Positions 33,879 through 43,134 of a stretch of DNA of 64,000 nucleotides are shown in pieces. This stretch comes from Mangrovicella endophytica. GTDB lineage: Bacteria; Pseudomonadota; Alphaproteobacteria; Rhizobiales; Rhizobiaceae. The notes beneath the pieces were generated by a model. That model ran no database searches. It was given only the letters and a program-made list of their open reading frames with translations, and was not told the origin of the DNA. Position numbers and translations under genes: made by a program. How positions within the stretch are numbered: position 1 is the stretch's first letter; each line of letters starts with the position of its first letter. The DNA lies in NCBI RefSeq assembly GCF_002893625.1, contig NZ_PKMZ01000002.1:434001-498000 (forward strand). The letters run 5' to 3'.

Positions 33879-36800
33879 ATGATCCCGCGTATCAGCCTCA
33901 CCCTTCTGGCAACCAGCTCCGCCTTGACCCTTGCAGGGCTGCTGGGTGCATCCGGCGCCCATGCGGCCTGTGCGCCCGATCCCGTGGGCAATGGCGGTAC
34001 CGTGTCCTGCACCGGCACCGACACGAACGGCTTCCAGACGACGAGCAGCGGCGTCAGCCTGACCGTGACGAGCGGCGCAGTGGTGCAGGGTCCGGCCCGG
34101 TTCGACGGGCCGATCGAACTCGGCAGCGGTGCGACGCTGGTCAACAACGGAACGATCGACGCCAACCTCGCCAGCACGGCTGTGTTCGCCGGCCCGGATG
34201 CGACCGTGACCAACAACGGCACCATTACCGCGCCGGCGGGGCAGGGCCTCACACTCCAGGGCGGCAGCTTCGTCAACAGCGCCGGCGCCGTCATCGATAT
34301 CACCGCCGGCACGAACGAAGGTACGTCGGGTGTGCTTTTGGGCAACGGCGGCTCGATCCGCAACGAGGGCGAGATCTATGTCAGCGGCGACAACGTTGCC
34401 ACTGGCCTGATCGGCAGCGGTGGTGCGACGGTGACCAACGCCGAGGGCGCAACGCTGTCTGTCGCGGGTTTCAGAGGTGTCGGCATCAACGGCTCTTCCG
34501 AAAGCACCGGCACGGGCAACACCCTGGTCAATGCCGGCACGCTCCTCGTGAATGGCTCCGGCTTCGGCGGCGCTGGCATGCTGCAGAGCTACTTCGGTGT
34601 GGCGGACGGCGTGACGACCACGCTGACGAACACGGCGACCGGCGTGATCGAGGTCGAAGGCGAGCGGGTCCGCGGCATTCTGACCAGCCCCACGGACCGC
34701 GCCATCAATGCCGGCACGATCACCGCGACCGGTAGCGGCAGCGGAGGCATATCGCTCGTCGGTGACGAAAGCTATGGCGAGAACAGCGGCACCATCAGGA
34801 CCTTCGGCGAGCTGTCGATCGGCGTCTCGATGACCCCGTTTTCCTCCGGGCAGCGCTTCGTCAATACTGGGACTGTCGCAGCGAATGGCGGCGGTTCGGG
34901 CCTCGCTTTCGAGGGCGGCGAGATCGGCTTCTCGCTGACCGGTGCGACGGCTGTGCTCATGCTCGGCCAGGACGGTCTTCTGGAGAACAGCGGCAGTCTT
35001 CTTGCGGGCCAAGCAGCGACCGGCTCGGGTTCTTCCGCGATCGTCGTCGGAGCGGTGACCGAGGCTGACCTGTCTGGCCTCGGCGCTGCCGCCTACGACG
35101 GAAATCGGATCGTCAACTCCGGCGTGATCCAGGGGGATGGCAGCGGCATCAGGCTTGTGGCCGATCCCCAATCCGGCGCGCCGACGCTGACCATCCAGAA
35201 TGCGGCCGGCGGCGGGATTTCGGGATCGGATCCCGACAGCACCGGCATCGTCTCTGAAGGTGGCGTGCTGGTCATCGACAACGCCGGGACGATCCGTGGC
35301 GGGTCCTTCGGCATCGATGCCAATGGCGGCATCACCCTGACCAATCGAGACGGTGCTACTCTCTCCGGGTTCGATGCCGCGCTTCGATCCCGCGGGACTT
35401 TCAACGACACCTTTACGAATGCCGGTCTGGCGTCCGGTCTCGTCGATCTCGGCGGCGGCGACGACGTGATTATCGTCCTGCCGACGGCGGACTTCGCCGG
35501 TGGCGTCGAGATGGGCGCCGGCTTCGACACGGTCGCCTTCGACGGCGCCGCCGGCACGGTGGGCGATGCGGCGTTCCTGCGGGACGGCGTGCCGTTCGCA
35601 ACCGGCGTCGAGCGGATCGAGAAGCGTGGCGAGGGCACCTGGCGTTTCGTCAGCGAAGAGACCATCCCCGCCTTCGTCGATCTGGCGCCCGCCTTCGTTC
35701 TGGACGGAACCGTTATTCTCGGCATCACCGCACCGAGCCTCGACCTCACCAACACCGTAGGCGGGCGCGTGGAAGGCGTCGGCACCCTGCGCAACCTCGT
35801 CAACGAGGGAGAACTCGCCGTCGGTGGCGCCGGGGCGACCGGCACGCTGAACGTTGCCGGAAACCTGACGCTGGACGGCACCGGCACCACCTATATGGAC
35901 ATCGCAGCCGACGGCACCTCCGATCTCCTGGCCGTCACCGGCAGCGCCAATATCGGCGGATCGCTTTTGGTCAACGGCATCGCCTATCCCACGGGATATC
36001 CGGACGCGCAGAGCTACACGATCATCACGGCGGGAGGCGGCGTGTCCGGCACCTTCTCCAGCGTGGCGGACAACCTGCCCGATGTGGATGTGGTGGCGCT
36101 CTACAACGCCAATGACGTGCAGCTGAGCTACGACCGCGATGGGTCCGGACCGGTCGATCCGGAGGATCCGGACGACGGCTTCACCCGCAAGGAGAATGCG
36201 CTGGCGTCTGTCTATGCGCTCGGACACGCGGCGCTCAGCTTCTCCGAGACGCTGGCGGGCCGCGGCGGACGTTCGGCTGCGGCGCAGCGCACCTCGCTCG
36301 GCGGCATACAGCAGCTCGCCTATGGCGAGGATGAGCCGCGCGCGAGCGAACTGCCGGCGTCGAAGGCGATCTATGGTGCCGATCTCGGAACCACTGCGGC
36401 GGCGATGACGGGGCCTGACGGCGGCGTCAGAGTCTGGATCGGCGCCTTCGGTGACGACCTCTCCGTCGATCCGGACGGTGGCGCCGCCGGCTATGACAGC
36501 AATTCGGCTGGCGTCGCCGGCGGCGTGGAATATGTCATGACGGGTGCAGACTACACCGCTGTCATCGGTCTTGCCGGCGGCTACAGCAGCACCGACGTCG
36601 ACATCGTCGCCGGTGGCGCGGCCATCGACACCGGCCATGTCGGCCTCTACGCCGCCTGGGAGCAGGGACCGCTCGCCCTCAATGGTGCGATCGCTTACAG
36701 CTTTGCCGATTTCGACCTCGCGCGAGCGGTGCTGACCTCGACCGCCTCGGGCTCGGCCGACGGTGACGCCGTCTCCGGCTACACAGAAATCTCCTACGAC

Positions 36801-37253
36801 ATCGTGCCGCTCATCGGCGGCACCGGCTACCGTCTGGCGCCGGCGGCGCGTCTGCGCGGCGTCCATGCGACGCGGGATGCCTTCACCGAAACCGGCGCGG
36901 GCATCCTGAACCTCTCGGTCAACGAGGACGATGTCAGCCTTCTCTACGGTGGCATCGGCCTGAAGGCGGAGACGGAGATCGTCCTCGGCTCGGCCGTGCT
37001 GACGCCGGAGCTCTCCGTCTTCTACGAGCACAACTTCGCCGACAACGACCGCACCGGCTTCGCCACGGTGACACCGGCCGCGGTCGGGTTCGAGACGCTG
37101 GTGTCAGCCGGGGCGGAGGACGCCGTTGCGGTAGGTGCCGGGCTCGGCGCGCGCTTCACCGAGACGATCTCCGGGCGCCTGCGTTACGACGGCACCTTTG
37201 GCGACGACATGGAAAGCCATCGCGGCTCGGCGACGCTGTCCTTCGCATTCTGA
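33879..37253 (+). CDS. Autotransporter (type V secretion) with repetitive passenger
   Basis: An 1124-residue outer-membrane autotransporter. Signal peptide residues 1-30 (cleaved after AHA). The passenger, about 31-830, is low in charge and rich in G, T, N, S and A with recurrent short repeats (NxGTI, GxGxLVNxG), as in beta-helical passengers. A region at about 675-770 (GTLNVAGNLTLDGTGTTYMDIA) resembles the PATR/beta-helix end. The last 260 residues form the autotransporter beta-barrel (VWIGAFGDDLS, GGVEYVMTG) and end in the outer-membrane signature phenylalanine (LSFAF). GAGGAAC precedes ATG. Possible adhesin; no protease motif seen. Confidence 0.93.
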   Translation: MIPRISLTLLATSSALTLAGLLGASGAHAACAPDPVGNGGTVSCTGTDTNGFQTTSSGVSLTVTSGAVVQGPARFDGPIELGSGATLVNNGTIDANLASTAVFAGPDATVTNNGTITAPAGQGLTLQGGSFVNSAGAVIDITAGTNEGTSGVLLGNGGSIRNEGEIYVSGDNVATGLIGSGGATVTNAEGATLSVAGFRGVGINGSSESTGTGNTLVNAGTLLVNGSGFGGAGMLQSYFGVADGVTTTLTNTATGVIEVEGERVRGILTSPTDRAINAGTITATGSGSGGISLVGDESYGENSGTIRTFGELSIGVSMTPFSSGQRFVNTGTVAANGGGSGLAFEGGEIGFSLTGATAVLMLGQDGLLENSGSLLAGQAATGSGSSAIVVGAVTEADLSGLGAAAYDGNRIVNSGVIQGDGSGIRLVADPQSGAPTLTIQNAAGGGISGSDPDSTGIVSEGGVLVIDNAGTIRGGSFGIDANGGITLTNRDGATLSGFDAALRSRGTFNDTFTNAGLASGLVDLGGGDDVIIVLPTADFAGGVEMGAGFDTVAFDGAAGTVGDAAFLRDGVPFATGVERIEKRGEGTWRFVSEETIPAFVDLAPAFVLDGTVILGITAPSLDLTNTVGGRVEGVGTLRNLVNEGELAVGGAGATGTLNVAGNLTLDGTGTTYMDIAADGTSDLLAVTGSANIGGSLLVNGIAYPTGYPDAQSYTIITAGGGVSGTFSSVADNLPDVDVVALYNANDVQLSYDRDGSGPVDPEDPDDGFTRKENALASVYALGHAALSFSETLAGRGGRSAAAQRTSLGGIQQLAYGEDEPRASELPASKAIYGADLGTTAAAMTGPDGGVRVWIGAFGDDLSVDPDGGAAGYDSNSAGVAGGVEYVMTGADYTAVIGLAGGYSSTDVDIVAGGAAIDTGHVGLYAAWEQGPLALNGAIAYSFADFDLARAVLTSTASGSADGDAVSGYTEISYDIVPLIGGTGYRLAPAARLRGVHATRDAFTETGAGILNLSVNEDDVSLLYGGIGLKAETEIVLGSAVLTPELSVFYEHNFADNDRTGFATVTPAAVGFETLVSAGAEDAVAVGAGLGARFTETISGRLRYDGTFGDDMESHRGSATLSFAF

Positions 37254-37264
37254 TGCCTGCAGTG

Positions 37265-37291
37265 CCGGCTCGTCACGACACGGCGAGCCGG
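37265..37291. terminator. Hairpin between convergent autotransporter and glxA-type gene
   Basis: CCGGCTCG and CGAGCCGG form a perfect 8-bp stem with an 11-base loop in the 59-base gap between two convergent genes. There is no T run on either strand. Confidence 0.5.
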
Positions 37292-37312
37292 GGCTGGCGA
37301 GAGGCGTGCGGC

Positions 37313-38386
37313 TTAGGCTGTGACAGCGGCGGCCCGCAGGGCGCGCTCCTGCTGCGGCGAACGTGAATACAGCTCGCGATAGCACTTGGAAAAATGCGAG
37401 GCCGAAACGAAGCCGCAGGCGACGGCGATCTCGACGATCGGCAGCTGCGACTGAACCAGCAGGTGCCGCGCCCGATCGAGCCGGATCTCCAGGTAGTAGC
37501 GCGCCGGCGAGCGACCCATCTCCTTATCGAAGAGCCGCTCCACCTGGCGGCGGGACAGGCCGACGAGACGCGCCACCTCGACCAGCGACAGCGGCTCGCC
37601 GAGATTGGCCTCCATGATCTCGATGATGCGCAGCACCTTGACGTGCTGGACGCCGAGCCGGGCCCTCAGCGGCAGGCGCTGGCGATCCTGTGCGCCGCGC
37701 ACGCGGTCGGTCAGAGCCTGCTCGCAGACGCGGTTCACCACGTCATCGCCGAGATCCTCGCCGATCAGCGCCAGCATCATGTCGAGCGAGGCCGTGCCGC
37801 CGGCGCAGGTATAGATGTTCTGGTCGATCTCGAAGAGGTCGGCATAGACATCGGCGCGGGGAAAGGCTTCGGAGAAGCCTGGCAGGTTTTCCCAGTGGAT
37901 CGCACAGCGGCGGCCGGCAAGAAGACCCGCCTTGGCGAGGATCCAGGCGCCCGTGCAGAGGCCGCCGACGGAAACGCCGCGCTGATGCGTCTCGCGCAGA
38001 TAGGAGAGCGTCGCCTTGTCGCCGAAGGATTCGACGAAGACGCCGGAGCAGATGAACACCATGGAGGGCCGGCCTTCGCCGGACAGCGCCTTGCGCTCGG
38101 CCTCGACGCCCGAGGAGACGGCGACCTCGACACCGTTTGAGGCGCGCACCGGCTTGCCATCGGGCGAGACCAGCCGCCAACGGTAGATTTCGTGCCCGGC
38201 GATCCGGTTGGCGATGCGCAGCGGCTCGATCGCGGTCGCAAACGCGATCATCGAAAAGTTCGGCACGAGCAGGAAGGCGATGGTGCGCTTCGGCGTCGCG
38301 GTCGGCATTGGCGCTGCGGCGGCCACCACCCGGCGGATCTGCTCCGGCCTGTCCTGCAGCGCTACGGCAACGGAACGCCCGCCCAT
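37313..38386 (-). CDS. GlxA/GbdR-like AraC-family transcriptional regulator
   Basis: A 357-residue regulator: residues about 35-220 form a DJ-1/PfpI class I glutamine amidotransferase-like domain (TIAFLLVPNFSMIAFATAIEPLRIAN, VGGLCTGAWILAKAGLL), and about 250-350 an AraC DNA-binding domain (SLVEVARLVGLSRRQVERLFDKEMGRSPARYYLEIRLDRARHLL, CGFVSASHFSKCYRE). This architecture includes GbdR, the activator of glycine betaine catabolism in Pseudomonas. Given the dimethylglycine dehydrogenase-like gene to the left and corrinoid methyltransferase genes to the right, control of this pathway is plausible. Start ATG 38386 with AAGAGAG; ATG 38308 is an alternative. Confidence 0.88.
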   Translation of the reverse strand: MGGRSVAVALQDRPEQIRRVVAAAAPMPTATPKRTIAFLLVPNFSMIAFATAIEPLRIANRIAGHEIYRWRLVSPDGKPVRASNGVEVAVSSGVEAERKALSGEGRPSMVFICSGVFVESFGDKATLSYLRETHQRGVSVGGLCTGAWILAKAGLLAGRRCAIHWENLPGFSEAFPRADVYADLFEIDQNIYTCAGGTASLDMMLALIGEDLGDDVVNRVCEQALTDRVRGAQDRQRLPLRARLGVQHVKVLRIIEIMEANLGEPLSLVEVARLVGLSRRQVERLFDKEMGRSPARYYLEIRLDRARHLLVQSQLPIVEIAVACGFVSASHFSKCYRELYSRSPQQERALRAAAVTA

Positions 38387-38732
38387 TCGAACTCTCTTCC
38401 GCTTGAGGAAACCAGCGATGTCGCCGATGGTCTCACAGTGATCGGGAATTAGAACGGGTGCAAGCAGGCAAAATTCGGACGGTGGTGGAAGACCTTGTCG
38501 AAGCCTCGCGCGAGATACGGGAGATCACGCTGCTCGACCGGTTGTCGGCGCGAGGCCCGGTCGATGGCGGTGATGCCGTCCGGGCGGCGACCGGTGCGCC
38601 GTGGCGAGGAATGGCCGCTGCGAAAAGGCTATGACCCGCGGCAGAGCGGGCCGCAAAGAGGGAGGGCGGCTCAAACCGTCGTGCCGCCCTGCGAGTATCA
38701 GCTTCGAACCCGAGATGACTGCGGCTGACGAA
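38387..38732. other. Intergenic region, no gene recognised
   Basis: About 345 bases between two minus-strand genes. No supported coding region or clear hairpin; the stretch near 38440-38480 is slightly AT-richer and may carry the regulator's promoter. Confidence 0.4.
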
Positions 38733-39062
38733 TCAGAACGTCTCGCCGCCACTGCCGGTCGGCCGGTCCTCGGCCTCGCGGCGGACCTCCTCTTCCATCT
38801 CGTCAAGGCCGTCCTCGGTTTCGGTGTCGTCGTTGTCCGGAATGGCGGCGGTTGTCTCGCTCATCGGCTGCGTGCCGACATCCATGTAGAGCGCATCATC
38901 GCCCGCCAGCGTGCCGGATGCACGATCCTCTTCATCGCGCGGGGCCTCGTCGGCGACGCTATCCAGCAGCGCACGGTCGGCGAGGGAAACCTCTGCGGCC
39001 TCGGCGTAGCTGCCCTTCGGATCGACGGTCCCCTCGCGCTGCTCGGGAAACTCCTTCGGCAT
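38733..39062 (-). CDS. Small acidic hypothetical protein
   Basis: A 109-residue strongly acidic, probably disordered protein (many D/E; runs such as DNDDTETEDGLDEMEEEVRREAEDRP). No signal peptide or membrane segment. GAGGAGG lies 6 bases before the ATG, which supports expression. It is followed by the DUF2934 gene's region on the same strand. I do not recognise a family. Confidence 0.65.
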   Translation of the reverse strand: MPKEFPEQREGTVDPKGSYAEAAEVSLADRALLDSVADEAPRDEEDRASGTLAGDDALYMDVGTQPMSETTAAIPDNDDTETEDGLDEMEEEVRREAEDRPTGSGGETF

Positions 39063-39176
39063 GATCGCCTCCTCGTCTCAGATCAACTTTCGTCGGCAAC
39101 GGCCGGCCGGAGCGATCGTTCCGTCAAGGGACGCGCCGCGAACCCGGAGATTGAGCCCAGAGCCCTGATACGACGC

Positions 39177-39599
39177 CTATTCGCCGGTCGCCGTCTTCTT
39201 GGCGCGCGGGGCCGCCGGCTTCTTGGTCACGGGGGATTTGTCGGACTTCGGCGCCTTTGCCGCCGCAGGCTTCTTGGCCTTTGTCTTCGCCGGCTGCTCG
39301 TCGACGGTCAGCGCCTGCTCCTCGGTGGTCTCGCGGGCAGCCTCCCAGCTCGGGCCGCGACCTTCTTCGCCGAGATCGGTTAAGCCGGGTACGTCGGCCT
39401 GATTCTCGTAGGCGATCGCCGGCTCGGCCGGCTCGCTGACGGTCTCGTCCAGCGGCCTCAGCGTCGTGCCGAAACTATCCTGAAGCGCGATGATCTCCTT
39501 CGCCTGATCCCAATGCTCCTGGTCACGGCCATGAGGCCGCCCCTCGGCTTCCCAGAGCTCATGCGCCTTGCGGCGGATGCGATCTTCGTCATCGGTCAT
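39177..39599 (-). CDS. DUF2934 protein with histone-H1-like basic tail
   Basis: A 140-residue protein. Residues 1-35 are a DUF2934 motif (DRIRRKAHELWEAEGRPHGRDQEHWDQA). The middle is acidic; the last 45 residues are a Lys/Ala/Pro repeat (KTKAKKPAAAKAPKSDK, KKPAAPRAKK) like eukaryotic H1 or bacterial nucleoid-associated tails. ATG 39599 has GAAGGAG upstream and yields the usual family start. Function unknown; DNA or RNA association by the tail is inference. Confidence 0.82.
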   Translation of the reverse strand: MTDDEDRIRRKAHELWEAEGRPHGRDQEHWDQAKEIIALQDSFGTTLRPLDETVSEPAEPAIAYENQADVPGLTDLGEEGRGPSWEAARETTEEQALTVDEQPAKTKAKKPAAAKAPKSDKSPVTKKPAAPRAKKTATGE

Positions 39600-39907
39600 C
39601 GTCTCGTCTCCTTCACGCGCGGCTTCCGCCTGCCTCCGTCGCCGCTCGCCGACGCATGACGAAGAGCGGCCGTCCGGCACTTGGCGGACGGGATGCAAAC
39701 TAGGCGAAGCGAAGGAGATTTCCAGACGCCGATGTGGCGAAGCGGGGAGCGCAGTCGCGAACAGCGGACCAGGCGACTGATTCGGGTCTCGTCGCAGGCC
39801 CTGCCACGCTCAGCCGACGCTGAAGAGATCACCGACGGCCCCTAAACTCATCGTCAGACAGAGTGCCGGCCGGCTCAGGCTAGAGCCGTCGTCGGCCCGA
39901 GAGGGGC
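39600..39907. other. Intergenic region between DUF2934 and DUF6481 genes
   Basis: About 300 bases. No supported gene. Contains the DUF2934 promoter (not resolved). Confidence 0.4.
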
Positions 39908-39946
39908 GCCGCAAACGAAAACGCCGCGAACGAGGTTCGCGGCGTT
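39908..39946 (-). terminator. Strong rho-independent terminator of the DUF6481 gene
   Basis: AACGCCGCGAAC (39920-39931) and GTTCGCGGCGTT (39935-39946) form a perfect 12-bp stem with a 3-base loop; on the minus strand it runs into TTTTCGTTTG. This is the best canonical terminator I found in the window. Confidence 0.9.
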
Positions 39947-39980
39947 GATGATCATGCAACTGCCTGTCAGGATGCGCCGG

Positions 39981-40346
39981 TCAGCGCTTGCCCTGGCGCG
40001 CCTTGCGAGCGGCATAGCGAGCGTCACGAGCAGCCTTGCGGGCCGCCTCGTCGGCGACCATCTGGTCGATCAGGCGGTTCTGCTCGGCCTTCTTGGCTTC
40101 TTCCTCAGCCTGACGCTGCTCCTCCAGAAGACGCTGACGCTCGGCCTCCTCCGCGGCGAGCTTTTCCTGCTCGATGCGGCGGAGTTCATCGCGCTCTTCG
40201 CGCGCCTTCAGGATCGCCGCGCGCTCGGCGCGACGCTTCTCGGCCTCGGGGCCTTCCTGCCGGGCCTTCATCTTCTCAAGAAGCGCCTTCTTGGCGTCCT
40301 TGTTATTGCCGCGGCGTTCGACGAAATCGGGTTCTTTGGGCTTCAA
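39981..40346 (-). CDS. DUF6481 family highly charged coiled-coil protein
   Basis: A 121-residue protein that is almost wholly charged helix (K, R, E, A), with heptad-like runs such as EEAERQRLLEEQRQAEEEAKKAEQ. The N-terminus (PDFVERRGNNKDAKKALLEKMKAR) matches the alphaproteobacterial DUF6481 family. Start is TTG at 40346 with a weak ribosome binding site. A strong terminator follows. Single-gene unit; function unknown. Confidence 0.82.
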   Translation of the reverse strand: MKPKEPDFVERRGNNKDAKKALLEKMKARQEGPEAEKRRAERAAILKAREERDELRRIEQEKLAAEEAERQRLLEEQRQAEEEAKKAEQNRLIDQMVADEAARKAARDARYAARKARQGKR

Positions 40347-40572
40347 AGCTATTCTGCACCGGTTACGGATCGGCGTCCTGCGAGCGGCTCACAGCCGGCG
40401 CACCAACGCGATAATTCGGAGTGTGTCACGAATGGGCTGGAGATAAGCCCCCGACCGCGGGAGGTCAATGACGCGGCGGCAGCAAAACTTGAAGTATGCT
40501 TTCCATCTCCACCGGATGTTGCGGGCGGGCCACCCCTCTTGAACGGACCTGACCCGACGGAGGACGGCGATC

Positions 40573-42657
40573 TCAGCGGCGGCCGGCGCGTCCGCCGCGA
40601 CGGCGGGGCGAGCCGGCGTCGCCAGCCGCCGATTCGCCATTCTCGCCGCCATCCGGCGCGGCTTTGATGAGGCCGGCCGAGTCGCGATTGGGCAATGGCT
40701 GCACCTTCACCAGCTCGGGATAGGAATCGAGCTTGTTCGGAAAGGCCATGGCCGCCACGAAGTGGCCCTGGAAGTCCGGCTCCAGAGCCGTCTCGATCTT
40801 CTCGATGCGGGTGACGACATCCTCGATCTCGCGGCGATAGTCGCGGTTGAGCAGCGCCATGCGCGCACCGGCGCCCGCGGCGTTGCCGACCGAGCCGCAT
40901 TTCTCCAGCGCGCAGTCCGGCACGAGGCCGAGCACCATGGCATAGCGAGGCTCGATGAAGGAGCCGAAGGCGCCGGCCAGCGCGATGCGGTCGATGGTGG
41001 GGTTGCCGAGCTTTCCGAGCAGCAGCTTGATGCCGGCGTAGAGCGCGGCCTTGGCAAGCTGGATGGCGCGCACGTCCGTCTGCAGGATGGTGAGGCGGCG
41101 CTCTGGTGTCTCGTGCAGCACGTAGGCGAAGGTGCGGCCCTGCGGCACAATGCGGGGTGAGCGCTCCGCCAGCCGTCCGTCGATGACGCCGTCCTCGGTG
41201 ATGACGCCGGCGAGGAACATCTCGGCGACCACCTCGATGATGCCGGAGCCGCAGATGCCGGTGACGCCCGTGATTGCGGATGCCTCGACAAAGCCCGGCT
41301 CGTCCGACCAGAGTTCGGTGCCAATGATCTTGAAGCGCGGCTCCAGGGTCGCCGGGTCGATGCGTACGCGCTCGATGGCGCCGGGCGCGGCCCGCTGGCC
41401 GCAGGAGATTTCGGCGCCTTCGAAGGCGGGGCCGGTGGGCGAGGAGGCGGCGACGAGGCGCTTAGAACTGCCGAGCACGATCTCGGCATTGGTGCCGACA
41501 TCGACCAGCAGCATCGTCTCGTCCTGCCGATGCGGCCCTTCCGACAGGGTTGCGGCGGCGGCATCCGCGCCGACATGGCCGGCGATGCAGGGGAGAAGAT
41601 AGGCCCTTGCACCCGGATTGAGCGTCAGGTCGAGCGCGCTCGCCGGCAGCGACAGGGCGCCGGACAGCGCCAGGGCGAAGGGCGCCTGGCCGAGCTCGGT
41701 CGGATCGATGCCGAGGAAAAGGTGATGCATCACCGGGTTGCCGACGAAGACACAGTCGATGATGTCGGCCGGCGAGACATTAGCCTCGGCGCAGACCTTC
41801 TCGGCCAAGGCCTGGATGGCGCCACGAACGGCGGCCGTCATCTGCGGACGGCCGTCCGGATTCATCATGACATAGGATACACGGCTCATCAGATCCTCGC
41901 CGAAGCGGATCTGCGGGTTCGGCGCGCCGGTGGAGGCGATCGTCTGGCCGGAGAGCAGCGAGGAGAGGTGCAGCGCGATCGTCGTCGAGCCGATATCGAC
42001 GGCGATGCCATAGGCCTCGTTCTTCAGGCCGGGATAGAGGGCGACAAGGCGCGGCGCCTCATCGTCGCGGTCATGCGCGATTGCGGCGGTGACGCTCCAG
42101 CCACCCTGGCGCAGCACCGGCTGGATGTGGGGCAGGAGGTGGGGCTCGATCGTCGGGCGCGCGAGCTTCCAGTCGCGCTCCAGCGCCTGGAACAGCCGAT
42201 CGAGGTCGCCGAGCGGCGCATGCATGTCCGGCTCGCTCACCTCGACATAGAGGAGGCGAACAGCGGGATCCCGCGGGAACTGCCTTGTATCGACGGCCTT
42301 GCGCACGACGGCGGCGTTGATCGCCATGTCCTGCGGCAGGTCGACCACGAGATCGCCTTGGACGGTGGTCGAGCACGACAGGCGGCGGCCTGGCTTCAGG
42401 CCGCGTTTGTCGGCATAGCGCGCCTCCTTGGCCGACCAGGGCGACAGGTGGTCGCCGGAGGAGGTGATGCCGTGCTTGGCAAAGCGGCCTTCCGCCACCT
42501 CGACCTGGCAACGGCCGCAAATGCCGCGACCGCCGCAGACGCTTTCGACATAAACGCCGAGCGAGCGTGCCGCCTCAATCACGGGGGTGCCGCGCGGAAA
42601 GCGGCCGCGCCGTCCGGACGGCATGAACAGGACCAGCGGGTCGGCGCTATCGCTCAT
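40573..42657 (-). CDS. Corrinoid-protein reductive activator (RACo/RamA-like, DUF4445)
   Basis: A 694-residue protein. N-terminal plant-type [2Fe-2S] domain with C41, C47, C50 (CGGRGICGRC) and C95 (LSCSTT). A middle linker leads to an ASKHA ATPase domain (about 215-640: GIAVDIGSTTIALHL, LLVDVGTNAEIVLG, GICGSGIIEVVAEM, ALAGAFGSFIEPRYAM). Homologues use ATP to reduce Co(II) corrinoid proteins back to Co(I). The last 13 residues are GSPRRRGGRAGRR, a basic tail also found on other proteins of this pathway. It is the last gene of a minus-strand operon starting near 45329. Confidence 0.9.
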   Translation of the reverse strand: MSDSADPLVLFMPSGRRGRFPRGTPVIEAARSLGVYVESVCGGRGICGRCQVEVAEGRFAKHGITSSGDHLSPWSAKEARYADKRGLKPGRRLSCSTTVQGDLVVDLPQDMAINAAVVRKAVDTRQFPRDPAVRLLYVEVSEPDMHAPLGDLDRLFQALERDWKLARPTIEPHLLPHIQPVLRQGGWSVTAAIAHDRDDEAPRLVALYPGLKNEAYGIAVDIGSTTIALHLSSLLSGQTIASTGAPNPQIRFGEDLMSRVSYVMMNPDGRPQMTAAVRGAIQALAEKVCAEANVSPADIIDCVFVGNPVMHHLFLGIDPTELGQAPFALALSGALSLPASALDLTLNPGARAYLLPCIAGHVGADAAAATLSEGPHRQDETMLLVDVGTNAEIVLGSSKRLVAASSPTGPAFEGAEISCGQRAAPGAIERVRIDPATLEPRFKIIGTELWSDEPGFVEASAITGVTGICGSGIIEVVAEMFLAGVITEDGVIDGRLAERSPRIVPQGRTFAYVLHETPERRLTILQTDVRAIQLAKAALYAGIKLLLGKLGNPTIDRIALAGAFGSFIEPRYAMVLGLVPDCALEKCGSVGNAAGAGARMALLNRDYRREIEDVVTRIEKIETALEPDFQGHFVAAMAFPNKLDSYPELVKVQPLPNRDSAGLIKAAPDGGENGESAAGDAGSPRRRGGRAGRR

Positions 42658-42684
42658 CGTATCGATCTTCGGAATTCAGGCGGG

Positions 42685-43041
42685 TTATTTCGAAAGCCGT
42701 CGATGATTAGCGCGCACGCGGCGAGTGAACGGCCGCAGCCCTGCCTTCAGCACGGCGTCAGCATCGTTGACGTGGCGCATGCGCCCGGTCACCGCCGCAA
42801 GGGCCATGTCGGCGGCGGCGGTCCCGACAGCGAGGTTCATCGCCAGAACGCTCTCGGCGGCGGCCTGAAGCTTCTCCGTCACCATGCGCGCCGCCTCGGC
42901 CTTGTCGCGCGTGGTGGGAGACGCAGCGGATAGCCAGAACTGCGTCATCCGCGCCGACATGACGAGCGGCGAGAACAGCATCAGCGTCGACAGCTCGGCC
43001 ATGGAGCCGGGCAAGCTTTGGCGGCGGTTCATGATGCACAT
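42685..43041 (-). CDS. Conserved-context hypothetical protein in corrinoid operon
   Basis: About 118 residues, not recognised. It is helical and Ala/Met-rich (LMLFSPLVMSARMTQFWL, LQAAAESVLAMNLAVGTAAADMALAAV), weakly reminiscent of phasins or helical-bundle proteins, and ends in a basic segment (FTRRVRANHRRLSK). It lies 93 bases after the methyltransferase gene and 27 before the activator gene on the same strand. ATGs at 43041, 43032 and 43002 are all possible. Its retention inside the operon suggests a role in the methyl-transfer system. Confidence 0.65.
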   Translation of the reverse strand: MCIMNRRQSLPGSMAELSTLMLFSPLVMSARMTQFWLSAASPTTRDKAEAARMVTEKLQAAAESVLAMNLAVGTAAADMALAAVTGRMRHVNDADAVLKAGLRPFTRRVRANHRRLSK

Positions 43042-43134
43042 CCCGGCATGCCGCGCCTGCCGCGGCCTCGATCCAACGCTGGCGCCTGCCGGTGCCTTGC
43101 TGTCAATCGATTTCTTCGCAGCTGCGAAATGGCC

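Noticed and set aside
33861-37031. A 1056-codon open frame antisense to the autotransporter gene
   Set aside because: Low stop frequency in GC-rich DNA and the repetitive passenger sequence explain it; the product has no recognisable domain, while the plus-strand frame has signal peptide and beta-barrel.
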